In this document: one piece after another, positions 8,940 through 18,433 of the stretch
How positions within the stretch are numbered: position 1 is the first letter of the stretch
How the letters are laid out: each line of letters begins with the position of its first letter
Assembly: GCF_900105185.1 (NCBI RefSeq)
Contig: NZ_FNTJ01000003.1
Location: 186,001 to 250,000, forward strand
Source of the DNA: Pseudomonas saponiphila
GTDB lineage: Bacteria > Pseudomonadota > Gammaproteobacteria > Pseudomonadales > Pseudomonadaceae
Direction of reading: 5' to 3'
DNA length: 64,000 nt
The notes under the pieces: model-generated
The model's database searches: none
What the model was told of the DNA's origin: nothing
What the model saw: the letters and a program-made list of their open reading frames with translations, nothing else
Made by a program: the position numbers and the translations under genes

Positions 8940-9605
8940 TTACTTGGCCGTCAGCTTTGACGCCATCAGCTGGAAACCGATGCTGTCGCTTCCAAACAAC
9001 TGGCCAGCATTAGCAAGCAATCCAGCTGCGAGAGTGTTCATCTCCACCTCGAAAATCTGGGCGGAAGAGATGAGGCGAACCTTGGCTGCGACCTCTTCGT
9101 CATCGTAAACGCCTATGACTTCGATCTCGTCCTTGCTCCCACGGGTATAGCCACCGATGGTCTTGGCCACGACATATCGCAGCGTAGAGGGCTGGCTCAT
9201 ACTCTCGCGGTCAGGGTAACTGCCAGGCAAGGGCGACATGGCCGGTTTACGTTTTTGTTTTTCACGAATACGCACGACCGTTTCAGGCTGCGATATTCGC
9301 GCCAGCTCAACCTCACCTGCCTGGTGCATATCCACGCCTTGAGCAGCACAAAGAGCAGCCAGAGTCACGAGAACACCACCGACTTCCTGAGGCTTATCCC
9401 CGACATCGCGACCAAAAACATAGTCTACTAACTTGTGCGCCTCATCTGCCGAACAGTTGCAAGCCTGCACAAGCTCAAGGGCTTCTTCCAGGAACCGATG
9501 ATTGCGCTCAATTACATCCGCGGCAATCTCCTGACCAAAGCAGTCATTTAGCCAGTCCGCAACTCGCGGCTGGAATGATATTTCCTTATCTGAGTTGCTA
9601 TTCAT
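8940..9605 (-). CDS. MazG-like nucleotide pyrophosphohydrolase-type protein
   Basis: A 221-residue protein. The N-terminal ~110 residues (VIERNHRFLEEALELVQACN, LVDYVFGRDVGDKPQEVGGVLVTLAALC) look like an all-alpha NTP pyrophosphohydrolase of the MazG group, with the paired acidic residues EEALEL and an exposed downstream D/E region. The C-terminal ~85 residues (LRYVVAKTIGGYTRG...) form a separate unrecognised domain. Proteins of this type occur on phages and plasmids, where they are thought to clean nucleotide pools. Specific substrate unknown. It is followed by other small minus-strand genes. Confidence 0.6.
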   Translation of the reverse strand: MNSNSDKEISFQPRVADWLNDCFGQEIAADVIERNHRFLEEALELVQACNCSADEAHKLVDYVFGRDVGDKPQEVGGVLVTLAALCAAQGVDMHQAGEVELARISQPETVVRIREKQKRKPAMSPLPGSYPDRESMSQPSTLRYVVAKTIGGYTRGSKDEIEVIGVYDDEEVAAKVRLISSAQIFEVEMNTLAAGLLANAGQLFGSDSIGFQLMASKLTAK

Positions 9606-9622
9606 GCATGCCTCTCCTTGAA

Positions 9623-9958
9623 CTAATTGCCCTTCGGCCAGTGCTCATTGATGAGCGTCTGGATGGCTTCGGCATTACCAGCCGGAATGAGATTTGCCCA
9701 ATAAGTAGGATGGCCACCGCAAACGTCTGCACTTTTGTGTCTCACCCAAAGATCTACCCTGTCTGAGTCCTTATAACGAGACTCACCGACGAAGAGATAT
9801 TCCCCTTCGCACATGCCACCATCCGTATAGCGCTTCAGCCAAATGAGATCAGGTTGCTCAGGGTCTTCCGGATTGTGCGGTTGAATTTCGACTACGGTGA
9901 CACCATGCGCCACTAGCGCATCTGCGAGATCCTGGGTGTCCGCAAACAACTTGCTCAC
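9623..9958 (-). CDS. Hypothetical protein (111 aa)
   Basis: Unrecognised. Start GTG at 9958; it ends 17 bases before the MazG-like gene on the same strand. The protein is soluble and acidic, with several aromatic residues (DLIWLKRYTDGGMCEGEYLFVGESRY) and no evident motif. Confidence 0.5.
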   Translation of the reverse strand: MSKLFADTQDLADALVAHGVTVVEIQPHNPEDPEQPDLIWLKRYTDGGMCEGEYLFVGESRYKDSDRVDLWVRHKSADVCGGHPTYWANLIPAGNAEAIQTLINEHWPKGN

Positions 9959-10323
9959 TTTGGGTTTCCTATAGCAGCGAACTCGGGACAGCCAATCATT
10001 GCCCGCGAGAAATCAAGCCCATCATCGATGGTACCGTCGCGTGCCACCATCCCGGCTCCATCAATTTCCGTAGGGGAGTTATTTTGTGATGGTGCGACGA
10101 ACCGTCTAGCAATTCCCAGAACCCAGCAGAGTTGGTCGCTATAGGCTTGATGACCGAGATGCAGTGATACCGATGGCTATCTAAATCGAAGTCTCAGGTA
10201 CAACTGAGTAACGATAGGGTTAGGTAGTCGAGGTTGTTGTTCAGGGGAATGATATTTATGAATCCAGAAGCAACATCAACATGATGACGGCCACAAGCTT
10301 TCGGCCTTAATTTCCCTGGAGAT
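9959..10323. other. Intergenic with a solitary iteron
   Basis: No convincing gene. It contains one RepA-type iteron (ATCGAAGTCTCAGGTAC) at 10185-10201. A second, slightly altered copy lies at 10328-10344, inside the last codons and stop of repA. The open frame 10194-10436 on the minus strand has no support. Confidence 0.5.
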
Positions 10324-11451
10324 CTACATCGAAGATTCAGGTACAACGGCTTCGAAGAGGTCACCGCTCTCCAACACGACATCGGTGATTTCCTCGCCTG
10401 ACAGATCAAAGGGGGCAGATTCCTCACCTTGATCATCAGAAAGGTACTCTTCCATCGCCTCTTTCACGCGGGCGGCATCACCGATCTGGAGCCCGAACAC
10501 CATCCAGTCGTGATCTTCATTGCGCTCGACGCCCCAGCCTGGCTTGATGTATCCCTTTTCTTCAAGGGCAGTGCAGGTCTTGATGAACGCAGATTTGAAC
10601 TTCCGCTCCATCTTCGAGTAGTCGCTGCCGTAGCCAACCAGCAAGAAGTAGTAGTGCAGGCGCATCCGGAACACACCAGCGCGGTGAGACCCGATGAACG
10701 TCAGCAACCGCCTAGATATCGGATTGAGTTTCTCGCGCACCTTGTACGGGATGAGAGTCGTATTGACACCATCGAAGAACAGGCAAGTCATTGGATCGAG
10801 ACTGATGACTTCTCGCCCTGAGGCTGGGTGTGTCGTTTTCCTTTCGATGAAGCGCAGGGTAATGAAGACTGGTTCAGTGCTATCACTTGCCAACGCAGCC
10901 TGAATAGCCTTCAGGTGCTCGCTATAGCGGTTGCGGATAAGATCGACAAGAAACTTTCCATCAGCGCGTTTGCTGAGGTTCTTGTCCGTCAGCAACTCAT
11001 AAAGCCGCTTGAGTGCCTGTTTGTTCGAGATACGTACCGTAGCGGCCTCAAGATCACTGAGCATCCTTGAAACGCGAGCGAAGTTAGGTCCGCCCGTGCT
11101 GTAGTTCAGGTCGCGGATCAGGTCGATAATTCGGACATGAATGCCTTTGGTCAGCGAAGTGCCTCTGGCGTAGGTCAGCAGCCTGGCCCACAACTCTTCG
11201 TGCTCGGTGTTTAGTGACGGCCCCCGTTGCTCAATGGAACCTCCACCAACAGAGAACGTGGTTACCCAGTCCTGGTGGTACTCTTTGGTTTTTGAGAGCC
11301 CGAAAAGTGCGGAACGCACAATTGGGTTAGCCATCTCATAGATGGTCGGGTTGAAGTAGGGCAGAACGCCCTGGACCTGGAGTTGTTCCAGCTCTTTTGT
11401 GGTGCGTAGCTTCCTTTCTCCTTCTTTGCTCAGCTCTGCGGTGGCTGTCAT
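10324..11451 (-). CDS. repA: Plasmid replication initiator, RepA/TrfA type
   Basis: A 375-residue protein with the features of iteron-binding initiators: PIVRSALFGLSK near residue 45, LNTEHEELWARLLTYARG, IIDLIRDLNYS and a tandem winged-helix-like C-terminal half (PISRRLLTFIGSHRAGVFRMRLHYYFLLVGY). It most resembles the RepA/TrfA group and, from memory, the initiator of IncP-2 type Pseudomonas megaplasmids. It would bind the iterons at 11580-12007 and the large array at 12149-14567 to open the origin. ATG at 11451. A promoter-like pair and a palindromic candidate operator lie just upstream. The last codons coincide with an iteron-like sequence, so binding there could affect the 3' end. The assignment rests on motifs and context. 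Confidence 0.85.
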   Translation of the reverse strand: MTATAELSKEGERKLRTTKELEQLQVQGVLPYFNPTIYEMANPIVRSALFGLSKTKEYHQDWVTTFSVGGGSIEQRGPSLNTEHEELWARLLTYARGTSLTKGIHVRIIDLIRDLNYSTGGPNFARVSRMLSDLEAATVRISNKQALKRLYELLTDKNLSKRADGKFLVDLIRNRYSEHLKAIQAALASDSTEPVFITLRFIERKTTHPASGREVISLDPMTCLFFDGVNTTLIPYKVREKLNPISRRLLTFIGSHRAGVFRMRLHYYFLLVGYGSDYSKMERKFKSAFIKTCTALEEKGYIKPGWGVERNEDHDWMVFGLQIGDAARVKEAMEEYLSDDQGEESAPFDLSGEEITDVVLESGDLFEAVVPESSM

Positions 11452-11469
11452 GATTTCGTCTCAGAAGGT

Positions 11470-11518
11470 TGGTCAATTCCTGACCACGAAGGTTATATGT
11501 CCATACCACCACGTTCAA
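11470..11518 (-). promoter_or_regulatory. Putative repA promoter and palindromic operator
   Basis: Reading the minus strand, TTGAAC (11513-11518) and TATAAC (11492-11497), 15 bases apart, form a possible sigma-70 promoter. Between it and the repA start is the palindrome TGGTCAATTCCTGACCA (11470-11486), a candidate repressor or RepA-dimer site. By eye only. Confidence 0.4.
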
Positions 11519-11579
11519 TGTAGGTTTAGGAACGTATTCTTCTAAATGGGGCTCAGCATCCATCCAGATAGGCTGGATC

Positions 11580-12007
11580 TGCGAAGTTCAAGGTACGACC
11601 ATCGAACTCTCAGGTACAGGCATCGAAGTTTGAGGTACAACAGCGCTGTATAGCCCGTCAGGATTGACGCTTCTCAGTTATACACACCATCCAACGCTTC
11701 GCCTCTCGCGACGCGTGGGTTAAGAGCTTTACAAACAGGTTTTATTTTCTGGTTCTAGAGCAGGTGAATCAAAAGCAGGTTATAGATCGGGTTAGTGCAC
11801 TGGTTAGAGGGTCTTATCACCCGCTTGCAGGCTGCGGCCCGCCTGGGTTGCGCTCATGATGCCTGTACCTGAGCGTTCGATATCCTGTACCCAGATCGAC
11901 GTTTCACGTACCTAGGCCTTCGAAAGCTGTACCTTATCCTTCGATTTGTGTACCCAGGCCTACGTCAGGCGTACCCCATTCTTCGAGCCTGTACCTAGGC
12001 CTTCGAT
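11580..12007. other. Probable replication origin (oriV) with iterons and DnaA box
   Basis: Three 17-bp iterons lie in one direction at 11580-11638 with 21-bp spacing (consensus ATCGAAGTYTSAGGTAC). Seven more degenerate ones follow in the opposite direction at about 11865-12007 with a 20-22 bp period (GTACC...TTCGAT). A perfect DnaA box TTATACACA is at 11678-11686, and AT-richer sequence lies between the two iteron groups. Spacing of about two helical turns is typical for active iteron origins. It lies immediately upstream of repA. Confidence 0.75.
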
Positions 12008-12148
12008 TTTCTGTGTGTAAAGCCACTTATTTCTGTTGATAAGCTGTGTGCAGCCTGTGTGAAAGCTGTGTCTACTTTTCTCCGCCGCCTCGTAGCTTGC
12101 TGATTTAAATAAGGTTTATTGTTTAGGCGCGCTCAGCAGCAGATCGGC

Positions 12149-14567
12149 GTACCTCAAACTTCGATACAGGGTTGCTGCCGGCCATGCGTGCGGTGCGCTG
12201 GACTGATTTATCGAAGTCTCAGGTACGGCGCGGCGAGCACAAGGGAGGTGTACCTACAACTTCGATACAGGGCGCTGGAGGCCCAGCGGGCGATGCGCTT
12301 GGCTGGTTTATCGAAGTCTCGGGTACAGCCGTGATCGGCAGTCGGACGGTGTACCTCAAACTTCGATACAGGGAGCTGAAGGCCCAGCCGGCGGTGCGCT
12401 GCCCCGAATTATCGAAGTCTCGGGTACAGCTCTGATCGGTGGCCTGCCGCTGTACCTCAAACTTCGATCCAGGGCGCTGAAGGCCCAGCGGGCGGTGCGC
12501 TGGCGCGAATTATCGAAGTCTCGGGTACAGCTCTGATCGGTAGCCGGCCGCTGTACCTCAAACTTCGATCCAGGGCGCTGAAGGCCCAGCGGGCGTTGCG
12601 CTGGCCCGAATTATCGAAGTCTCGGGTACAGCTCTGATCGGCAGCCGGACGGTGTACCTCAAACTTCGATCCAGGGCGCTGAAGGCCCAGCGGGCGTTGC
12701 GCTGGCCCGAATTATCGAAGTCTCGGGTACAGCTCTGATCGGCAGCCGGACGGTGTACCTCAAACTTCGATACAGGGAGCTGAAGGCCCAGCCGGCGGTG
12801 CGCTGGCCCGAATTATCGAAGTCTCGGGTACAGCTCTGATCGGCAGCCGGACGGTGTACCTCAAACTTCGATACAGGGAGCTGAAGGCCCAGCCGGCGGT
12901 GCGCTGCCCCGAATTATCGAAGTCTCGGGTACAGCTCTGATCGGTAGCCTGCCGCTGTACCTCAAACTTCGATGCAGGGGACTGGAGGCCCAGCGGGCGG
13001 TGCGTTGGACTGATATACCGAAGTCTCAGGTACGGCCGTGATCGGCAGCATGGCCGGTGTACCTCAAACTTCGATCCATTGCGCTGGAGGCCCAGTGGGC
13101 GGTGCGCTGGGCTGGTTTATCGAAGTCTCAGGTACAGCTCTGATCGGTAGCCGGCCGCTGTACCTCAGACTTCGATACAGGGAGCTGGAGGCCCAGCGGG
13201 CTGTGCGCTGGGCTGGTTTATCGAAGTCTCGGGTACAGCCTTGTTCGGCATCAGGCCGCTGTACCTCAAACTTCGATGCAGGGTCGCTGCCGGCCCTGCG
13301 TGCGGTGCGCTGGACTGATTTAACGAAGTCTCAGGTACGGCGTGGCCTGCGCTATGGTGGCGTACCTCAAACTTCGATATAGGCTCGATAGCGACCAAGC
13401 GGGCGGTGCGTCGGGCCGCATTATCGAAGTCTCAGGTACGGCCGTGATCGGCAGCATGGCCGGTGTACCTCAAACTTCGATCCATTGCGCTGGAGGCCAA
13501 GCGGGCTGGTGCGCTGGGGCGATTTATCGAAGTCTCAGGTACAGCTCTGATCAGCAGCCGGCCGGCGTACCTCAAACTTCGATCCAGCCCAGCTGGTAAG
13601 CCCTGCGGGCAGTGCACCGCGCCGCTATATCGAAGTCTCAGGTACAGGTGTGATCAGCAGTAGCCAGGTGTACCCACAACTTCGATACAGGCTCGATGGC
13701 GGCGCTGCGGCCGGTGCGCCGGGCCGCTTTGTCGAAGTCTCAGGTACAGGCTCGGCCAGCATCAGCCAGGTGTACCCAAAACTTCGATACACGCTCGATG
13801 GCGACCCTGCGGCCGGAGCGCCGGGCCGCTTTATCGAAGTCTCAGGTACAGGCTCGGCCAGCATCAGCCAGGTGTACCCAAAACTTCGATACACGCTCGA
13901 TGGCGACCCTGCGGCCGGAGCGCCGGGCCGCTTTATCGAAGTCTCAGGTACGGCCGTGATCGGCAGAATGGACGGTGTACCTCAAACTTCGATCCATGGC
14001 GCTGGAGGCCCAGCGGGGGGTGCGCTGGGGCGATATATCGAAGTCTGAGGTACAGCTATGAACGGCAGCCGGCCGCCGTACCTCAAACTTCGATCCAGGC
14101 TCGCTGGGAAGCCATGAAGGCAGTGCGCCGGGCCGCTTTATCGAAGTCTCAGGTACAGGTGTGATCAGCCGCGGCCAGGTGTACCCCAAACTTCGATTCA
14201 GGCTCGCTGGGAAGCCATGAGGGCAGTGCGCCGGGCCGCTTTATCGAAGTCTCAGGTACAGCCGTGATCGGCAGCAGGCTGGTGTACCTCAAACTTCGAT
14301 CCAGGCTCGCTGGGAAGCCATGAAGGCAGTGCGCCGGGCCGCTTTATCGAAGTCTCAGGTACAGGTGTGATCAGCCGCGGCCAGGTGTACCCCAAACTTC
14401 GATTCAGGCTCGCTGGGAAGCCATGAGGGCAGTGCGCCGGGCCGCTTTATCGAAGTCTCAGGTACAGGCTCGGCCAGCATCAGCCAGGTGTACCCAAAAC
14501 TTCGATACACGCTCGATGGCGACCCTGCGGCCGGAGCGCCGGGCCGCTTTATCGAAGTCTCAGGTAC
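12149..14567. repeat. Large array of paired inverted iterons, period ~101 bp, 24 units
   Basis: Each unit has GTACCTCAAACTTCGAT followed about 60 bp later by ATCGAAGTCTCRGGTAC, its near inverse complement, then about 40 bp to the next unit. Units start at 12149, 12250, 12351, 12452 and so on to about 14490, giving 24 forward and 24 reverse sites. The spacers vary: early units carry GATCGGCAGCCGG-type spacers, middle and late ones CTCGGCCAGCATCAGCC or GATCAGC types, and several neighbours are nearly identical, showing recent unit duplication. The iteron halves are far better kept than the spacers. The open frames here (for example 13650-14048) are by-products of the period. The likely role is titration of RepA or handcuffing for copy control, by inference. 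Confidence 0.9.
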
Positions 14568-14733
14568 AGGTGTGATAAGCAATAGGCACGCGGGGCATCC
14601 ACCAGCCGGGTGCCACGCGTCAGATCAATCAGCCCGTTGCCCTGCCCTCCTGCATCAGCTTCAGAACCGCTAATACAGCCTGAAGTCCTTGGGCCTGGGA
14701 ACCACACTTACTACCCAGAAAACCTTGGCATGA

Positions 14734-15720
14734 TCATTCATTGATCCGGCCGCGGCGGTTGATGAACTCAGCCACCTCGTCACGAGTCGCAAGACGCTGA
14801 GCCACCAACTGCATAGCGGTCTCAGCCATAGACTTCCTGCTCTGCCGCTGCATTTCATTCCCGAGCTGCGGGAGCTTATCGACGCCGGCTTCAAGAATCT
14901 GCCGAACCGCGTTGGTCACCTCAAGCGACTCGTAGACTGGCAGAGGTTTTCGATCTGAATCGCCGAATCGCACGACATGCTGCCACCAGATCCCACGCAT
15001 GGTGCGTGGAAGGATTTTCGCGAGCTTGTCATCGACCAGCGCCAGCATTCGAGGGAATACGTCCAGAGCGCTATCCGCGTGGATGGTTGCAACAACGGAG
15101 TGGCCGGTCGAGGCGGCCATCAAGGCTGCGTTGGCTGTCTCAGGGTCGCGAATCTCACTGACGGCAATGGTGTGCCGGTTCTGACGAACGAAGTCCTTAA
15201 TCGCCTGCGCGAAAGAGTCAACGTGGGTGCCAACCTCGCGCTGGATGACGCCAGGCCCGGTCAACAAGCCCTCGATGGGGTCTTCAACGGTGCCGATCGG
15301 GCCGCGCTCCTTCTTGTCCATCCGCTCCAGAGCGGCAAACATCGTCGTGGACTTACCGGAGCCCATCTGGCCGGCGAACAGAGTCAAGCCGGTCCCCTTC
15401 AGGAGGCTCAGGACGATGTTCGCATCCAGTTTCAGATCCTCGCGGAACGACGGTGCGCCGGCCGGCAGAATACGCATGGTCAGCCCGTAGCCGTGATAGG
15501 AGTCAGCCAAGTTGCAACGATAGCGTGACCCGTTCCATTCGATCGTAAAGTCAGACGACTTCTTCCGGTCAGCCTTCTTCTTCTCGGCCACCGTGGTTTC
15601 GAACAGGTCCTTCCAGGTACCTTCGCACGCGATACGGCTATAAACACCGTTGTTGTCAGTGGTCTCAACGAAGTTGGAAGTGAGGTACAGGTTGGTGGGC
15701 TTGGCTGGAATATCGGTCAT
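14734..15720 (-). CDS. PilT/VirB11-type secretion ATPase
   Basis: A 328-residue ATPase of the type II/IV secretion family. Walker A is GQMGSGKST (about residues 115-123). An Asp-box-like segment (IGTVEDPIE) and TIAVSEIRDPETANAALMAASTGHSVVATIHAD (Walker B and His box) follow, as in PilT/PilU retraction motors. The N-terminal ~100 residues are not PilT-like (NLYLTSNFVETTDNNG...), so this is a divergent member. It starts 22 bases after the preceding radical-SAM gene and closes that operon. Its partner could be a conjugative type IV pilus encoded elsewhere on the plasmid, or the ATPase could serve the radical-SAM system. Confidence 0.85.
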   Translation of the reverse strand: MTDIPAKPTNLYLTSNFVETTDNNGVYSRIACEGTWKDLFETTVAEKKKADRKKSSDFTIEWNGSRYRCNLADSYHGYGLTMRILPAGAPSFREDLKLDANIVLSLLKGTGLTLFAGQMGSGKSTTMFAALERMDKKERGPIGTVEDPIEGLLTGPGVIQREVGTHVDSFAQAIKDFVRQNRHTIAVSEIRDPETANAALMAASTGHSVVATIHADSALDVFPRMLALVDDKLAKILPRTMRGIWWQHVVRFGDSDRKPLPVYESLEVTNAVRQILEAGVDKLPQLGNEMQRQSRKSMAETAMQLVAQRLATRDEVAEFINRRGRINE

Positions 15721-15742
15721 GGCTGATCAATCACATCCCTAG

Positions 15743-16894
15743 TTAGTAAAGAGCCACTTCGTCATTAAGCAGCGGATCTACCGAGTTCCGGCTAATGGCG
15801 TGGGCGATGAATCGTTTGGCCCCAAAGCACTCGTCGTCGGGCTTATTGGGCTTTGCGAACTCCAAGAGACAGGCGTTCTTGTACTCGCAGTGAAGGCATT
15901 CGGGGTTCCCATTACGGGTACTTTGGCGGCGCTGATAGGAAAGCCGCTGCGGGGAGCAGAGAATGTCGCGGAACGAACTTTCCGCGTTCAGGATGTTACC
16001 GAAGGAGTACAGATACTCCTTCCAGCCGTCCTTGTAGTTGGGGAGCACCATTTCCCCATCAGGCAGCATGAAGAGTGTCTGGCCGGCCATGTTGGCCTGA
16101 GCAGATCCCCGGTACCGATCAACAGCAAAGTGCGCTTCGCCGATCTCGGGCACATCGAGGCCTCGGTGCTTCATGTCGTACCAGTGATCCAGCAGCTCGA
16201 TCATGAAGTCATTGAACGCTGATAGGGTCGGGGCAAGAACATCGTACTTACCCCTAACATCGTTCTGCTCATTCAGCATGAAGGGCAGCCAGCCAGTCTC
16301 AGTCACCCCAAGATCGGCCAGGTATTCCAAGGTGGATTTTGGCCCCATCCGGAGCATGTCCGAGTTGACGACTGAAATGGTGGCGACCTTCAGTCCACGC
16401 GAGATTGCCTCGCGCACCTTCGATTCCCACTTCCTCACGTAGTTGGAGGAACGCATTTCCCCGTCGTAGGAGGTCTGGATATACCCATCACAGAGGTCGT
16501 GCCAAACCGGAGCCCACACATCCAGGTCAACCCCGAGCAGCGAAGTCAGCATTACGTGCCGCACTTCATACCCGAACTCAGGGCGGAAAACCTCGGCCAT
16601 GACGGAGACATAGCCCTTGAAGTAGTCCACCCCGGTCGATGTGGGTTCGCCGCCGTAGTTGTAGGCGATGATGACCCGTCGCTCAGGGCGTTGTTCTTCG
16701 TAAAAGTCATGGATCTTCAGGCACGCTGTCCGGAAGTCATCAAGACTCATAGTGGTGGGATCAGCGCGCTGCTCCTTCGACAGGTAGCAGTGCTTGCAGT
16801 TGTACTGGCAGAACAGCGACGGCATCAGCGTGAAGACGAAATAGCCATTCTCGATGGTCTGAGGGGCCCCGGCCGGGGCTCTTAGGATGGTCAT
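15743..16894 (-). CDS. Radical SAM protein with SPASM-like C-terminus
   Basis: A 383-residue radical SAM enzyme. The CX3CX2C motif is FCQYNCKHCYL (Cys29, Cys33, Cys36). The YNYGGEPTSTG segment corresponds to the GGEP motif that holds the SAM amino group. The C-terminus has a cysteine-rich region (CSPQRLSYQRR, then CLHCEYKNACLLEF and DDECFG) that fits a SPASM or twitch domain with extra Fe-S clusters. Such enzymes mature peptides or proteins, or act as sulfatase-maturase relatives. ATG at 16894 overlaps the preceding stop by four bases. Substrate unknown. Confidence 0.85.
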   Translation of the reverse strand: MTILRAPAGAPQTIENGYFVFTLMPSLFCQYNCKHCYLSKEQRADPTTMSLDDFRTACLKIHDFYEEQRPERRVIIAYNYGGEPTSTGVDYFKGYVSVMAEVFRPEFGYEVRHVMLTSLLGVDLDVWAPVWHDLCDGYIQTSYDGEMRSSNYVRKWESKVREAISRGLKVATISVVNSDMLRMGPKSTLEYLADLGVTETGWLPFMLNEQNDVRGKYDVLAPTLSAFNDFMIELLDHWYDMKHRGLDVPEIGEAHFAVDRYRGSAQANMAGQTLFMLPDGEMVLPNYKDGWKEYLYSFGNILNAESSFRDILCSPQRLSYQRRQSTRNGNPECLHCEYKNACLLEFAKPNKPDDECFGAKRFIAHAISRNSVDPLLNDEVALY

Positions 16895-17217
16895 GATTTC
16901 GCCTTATCCTTCGCCGGCAGATAAATGCTCCCGCGGGCCACCTGATCAATTAGGTCGCCATCGCTGAGGGATTTCGCCGCGGCTGAGTTGCCATCAAGTT
17001 GAGCCTGATGAGGGTTTCTGATCAGGCGCTCTTCGAGTTCGACAAGAGCCTCATCTTTCTCGCCGCTAGGGCCTGCCCCTCGCTCAGTAGCGACGATGGT
17101 GCTCGGGTTCGACAGGCGTTTGGCTGCCCTCGATACCAGCCTCCAGAGAATGGGGAAGATCGAGAAGAAGCCAGGCCCTTTGTTAGATTCGTCAGCCAAT
17201 TGCAATGATGTTCCCAA
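16891..17217 (-). CDS. Small hypothetical protein in the radical-SAM operon
   Basis: At most 108 residues. An early hydrophobic stretch (GFFSIFPILWRLVSRAAKRL) is followed by a charged, probably helical C-terminal half. No family recognised. The start is uncertain: TTG at 17217, 17205 or 17199 are possible, and the last would give the short overlap (TTGGCTGA) typical of this operon. It ends in an ATGA overlap with the next radical-SAM gene. It could be a substrate, carrier or membrane-associated partner of the enzymes, but nothing in the sequence proves this. Confidence 0.6.
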   Translation of the reverse strand: MGTSLQLADESNKGPGFFSIFPILWRLVSRAAKRLSNPSTIVATERGAGPSGEKDEALVELEERLIRNPHQAQLDGNSAAAKSLSDGDLIDQVARGSIYLPAKDKAKS

Positions 17218-18433
17218 CCTCTGACTCCTTTTCCTTCATCGCCGATCGGGGCAGCACGCCATGGTTCTCGACCAGGTTTCGTGCGTACTTGATGAAGGTC
17301 TTGAAGCCTGGACATTCCCCCTCGCCGTTCCACTGGCCATGGAGAACATGGCAGTTGGCCTGGCAGAGATGGCGCTCGTCGCAGGTTTTGCATGGCAGTG
17401 GGAGGCGGCGAGCACTTGCAACCTCTTTCAGGTAGCTCTGGGAGGTCAGCACTTCCGGAATGCCGCGGACGAACTCCATGGTCACAGTCCCGTCAGAGTT
17501 CTGCTTCTCGGCTTTCTCAAAGATGTTCCCGTGGCTCACGTAGTCGTTGGTGCCACCCTTCTCAATGCAACTGACAGTCCTGCCGTCAGAATCGATATCC
17601 AAGGCACCGTGGACGATAGGGCAAACAACGTCATCGAGCGGGACATTCCGGTAAACGGCCTCAAGCCACGACTCGCAGGGATTGATCCAGAGCTCTTCGT
17701 TGCTGCGGTGCTCCAAGTACCAGTCCAGTGCCTTGATGTAGAACGCCGCAGTCTCCGAATGCTTGGGCTGAACCAGCTTGGCGTTGATGTCCCCATCACC
17801 ACTTGGGATGAAGAACCCGAAGTGCATCTTGGTGAAACCAAGTTCTGTCAGTTCTTCGATGATTCCCGTACCGGCCTCGACCACTGGGCGAACCAGAGCA
17901 GTAGTCACGCTGAAGTCTTTAGGGCCTGGGATGGCAAGATCCTTGGACTCGGCCATCAGCGTCTGGACGTTTGAGCGCCAGATTTCTTCCTGCTTCCGCT
18001 TATTGAAGCGGGTGGACCGTTCGTACGAGGTCGACACCTTATCGAAGAGGCGTGCAACCTCCAAAGCCTCACGGGTGACCAGGTTCGTAACGATGGAGAA
18101 TGAAAATTCCTGGGGGAGCTCAGCAAGCATCGCCTTGGCTTTGGGCAGCGCAGACTTGAAGAAATCCACACCGAGCATCGACGGTTCGCCACCGATGACG
18201 TGGATGTCCACGTAGGTGTACCGCATTGAGAAGTTGTAGTCGGCCTTCATGTGCTCGACGATGCCTGACACCACATGAAGGAACTCTTCCTCGGTCATGT
18301 CCGGGGATGTGTCCTTTTTGTCGCTCAGGATGTAGCAGTGCGAACATCTCAACTGGCAACGGCGAGTCACGTTGATCTGGAACAGGAAGGTTGTGCGGCC
18401 TGCAACACCGCTAGTGGAGATACCCGGCATCAT
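17192..18433 (-). CDS. Radical SAM/SPASM protein
   Basis: A 413-residue radical SAM enzyme with CQLRCSHCYI (Cys26, Cys30, Cys33) and an IGGEPSMLG motif (GGEP). The C-terminal cysteine cluster CKTCDERHLCQANCHVLHGQW...CPGF matches SPASM-type auxiliary cluster ligands, and is preceded by DIDSDGRTVSCIEKGG. Start ATG at 18433, with ATGA overlap to the upstream gene. It is the third radical-SAM gene in transcription order among the intact ones. Confidence 0.87.
   Translation of the reverse strand: MMPGISTSGVAGRTTFLFQINVTRRCQLRCSHCYILSDKKDTSPDMTEEEFLHVVSGIVEHMKADYNFSMRYTYVDIHVIGGEPSMLGVDFFKSALPKAKAMLAELPQEFSFSIVTNLVTREALEVARLFDKVSTSYERSTRFNKRKQEEIWRSNVQTLMAESKDLAIPGPKDFSVTTALVRPVVEAGTGIIEELTELGFTKMHFGFFIPSGDGDINAKLVQPKHSETAAFYIKALDWYLEHRSNEELWINPCESWLEAVYRNVPLDDVVCPIVHGALDIDSDGRTVSCIEKGGTNDYVSHGNIFEKAEKQNSDGTVTMEFVRGIPEVLTSQSYLKEVASARRLPLPCKTCDERHLCQANCHVLHGQWNGEGECPGFKTFIKYARNLVENHGVLPRSAMKEKESEVGNIIAIG

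Noticed and set aside
12149..14567. Repeat array as a CRISPR
   Set aside because: The conserved parts are inverted pairs matching the RepA iterons at the origin, spacers are similar to each other, and no cas genes are present.
12119..14673. Series of open frames across the iteron array (up to 132 codons)
   Set aside because: They repeat the same residues with the 101-bp period on both strands and have no ribosome sites; they are by-products of the repeats.
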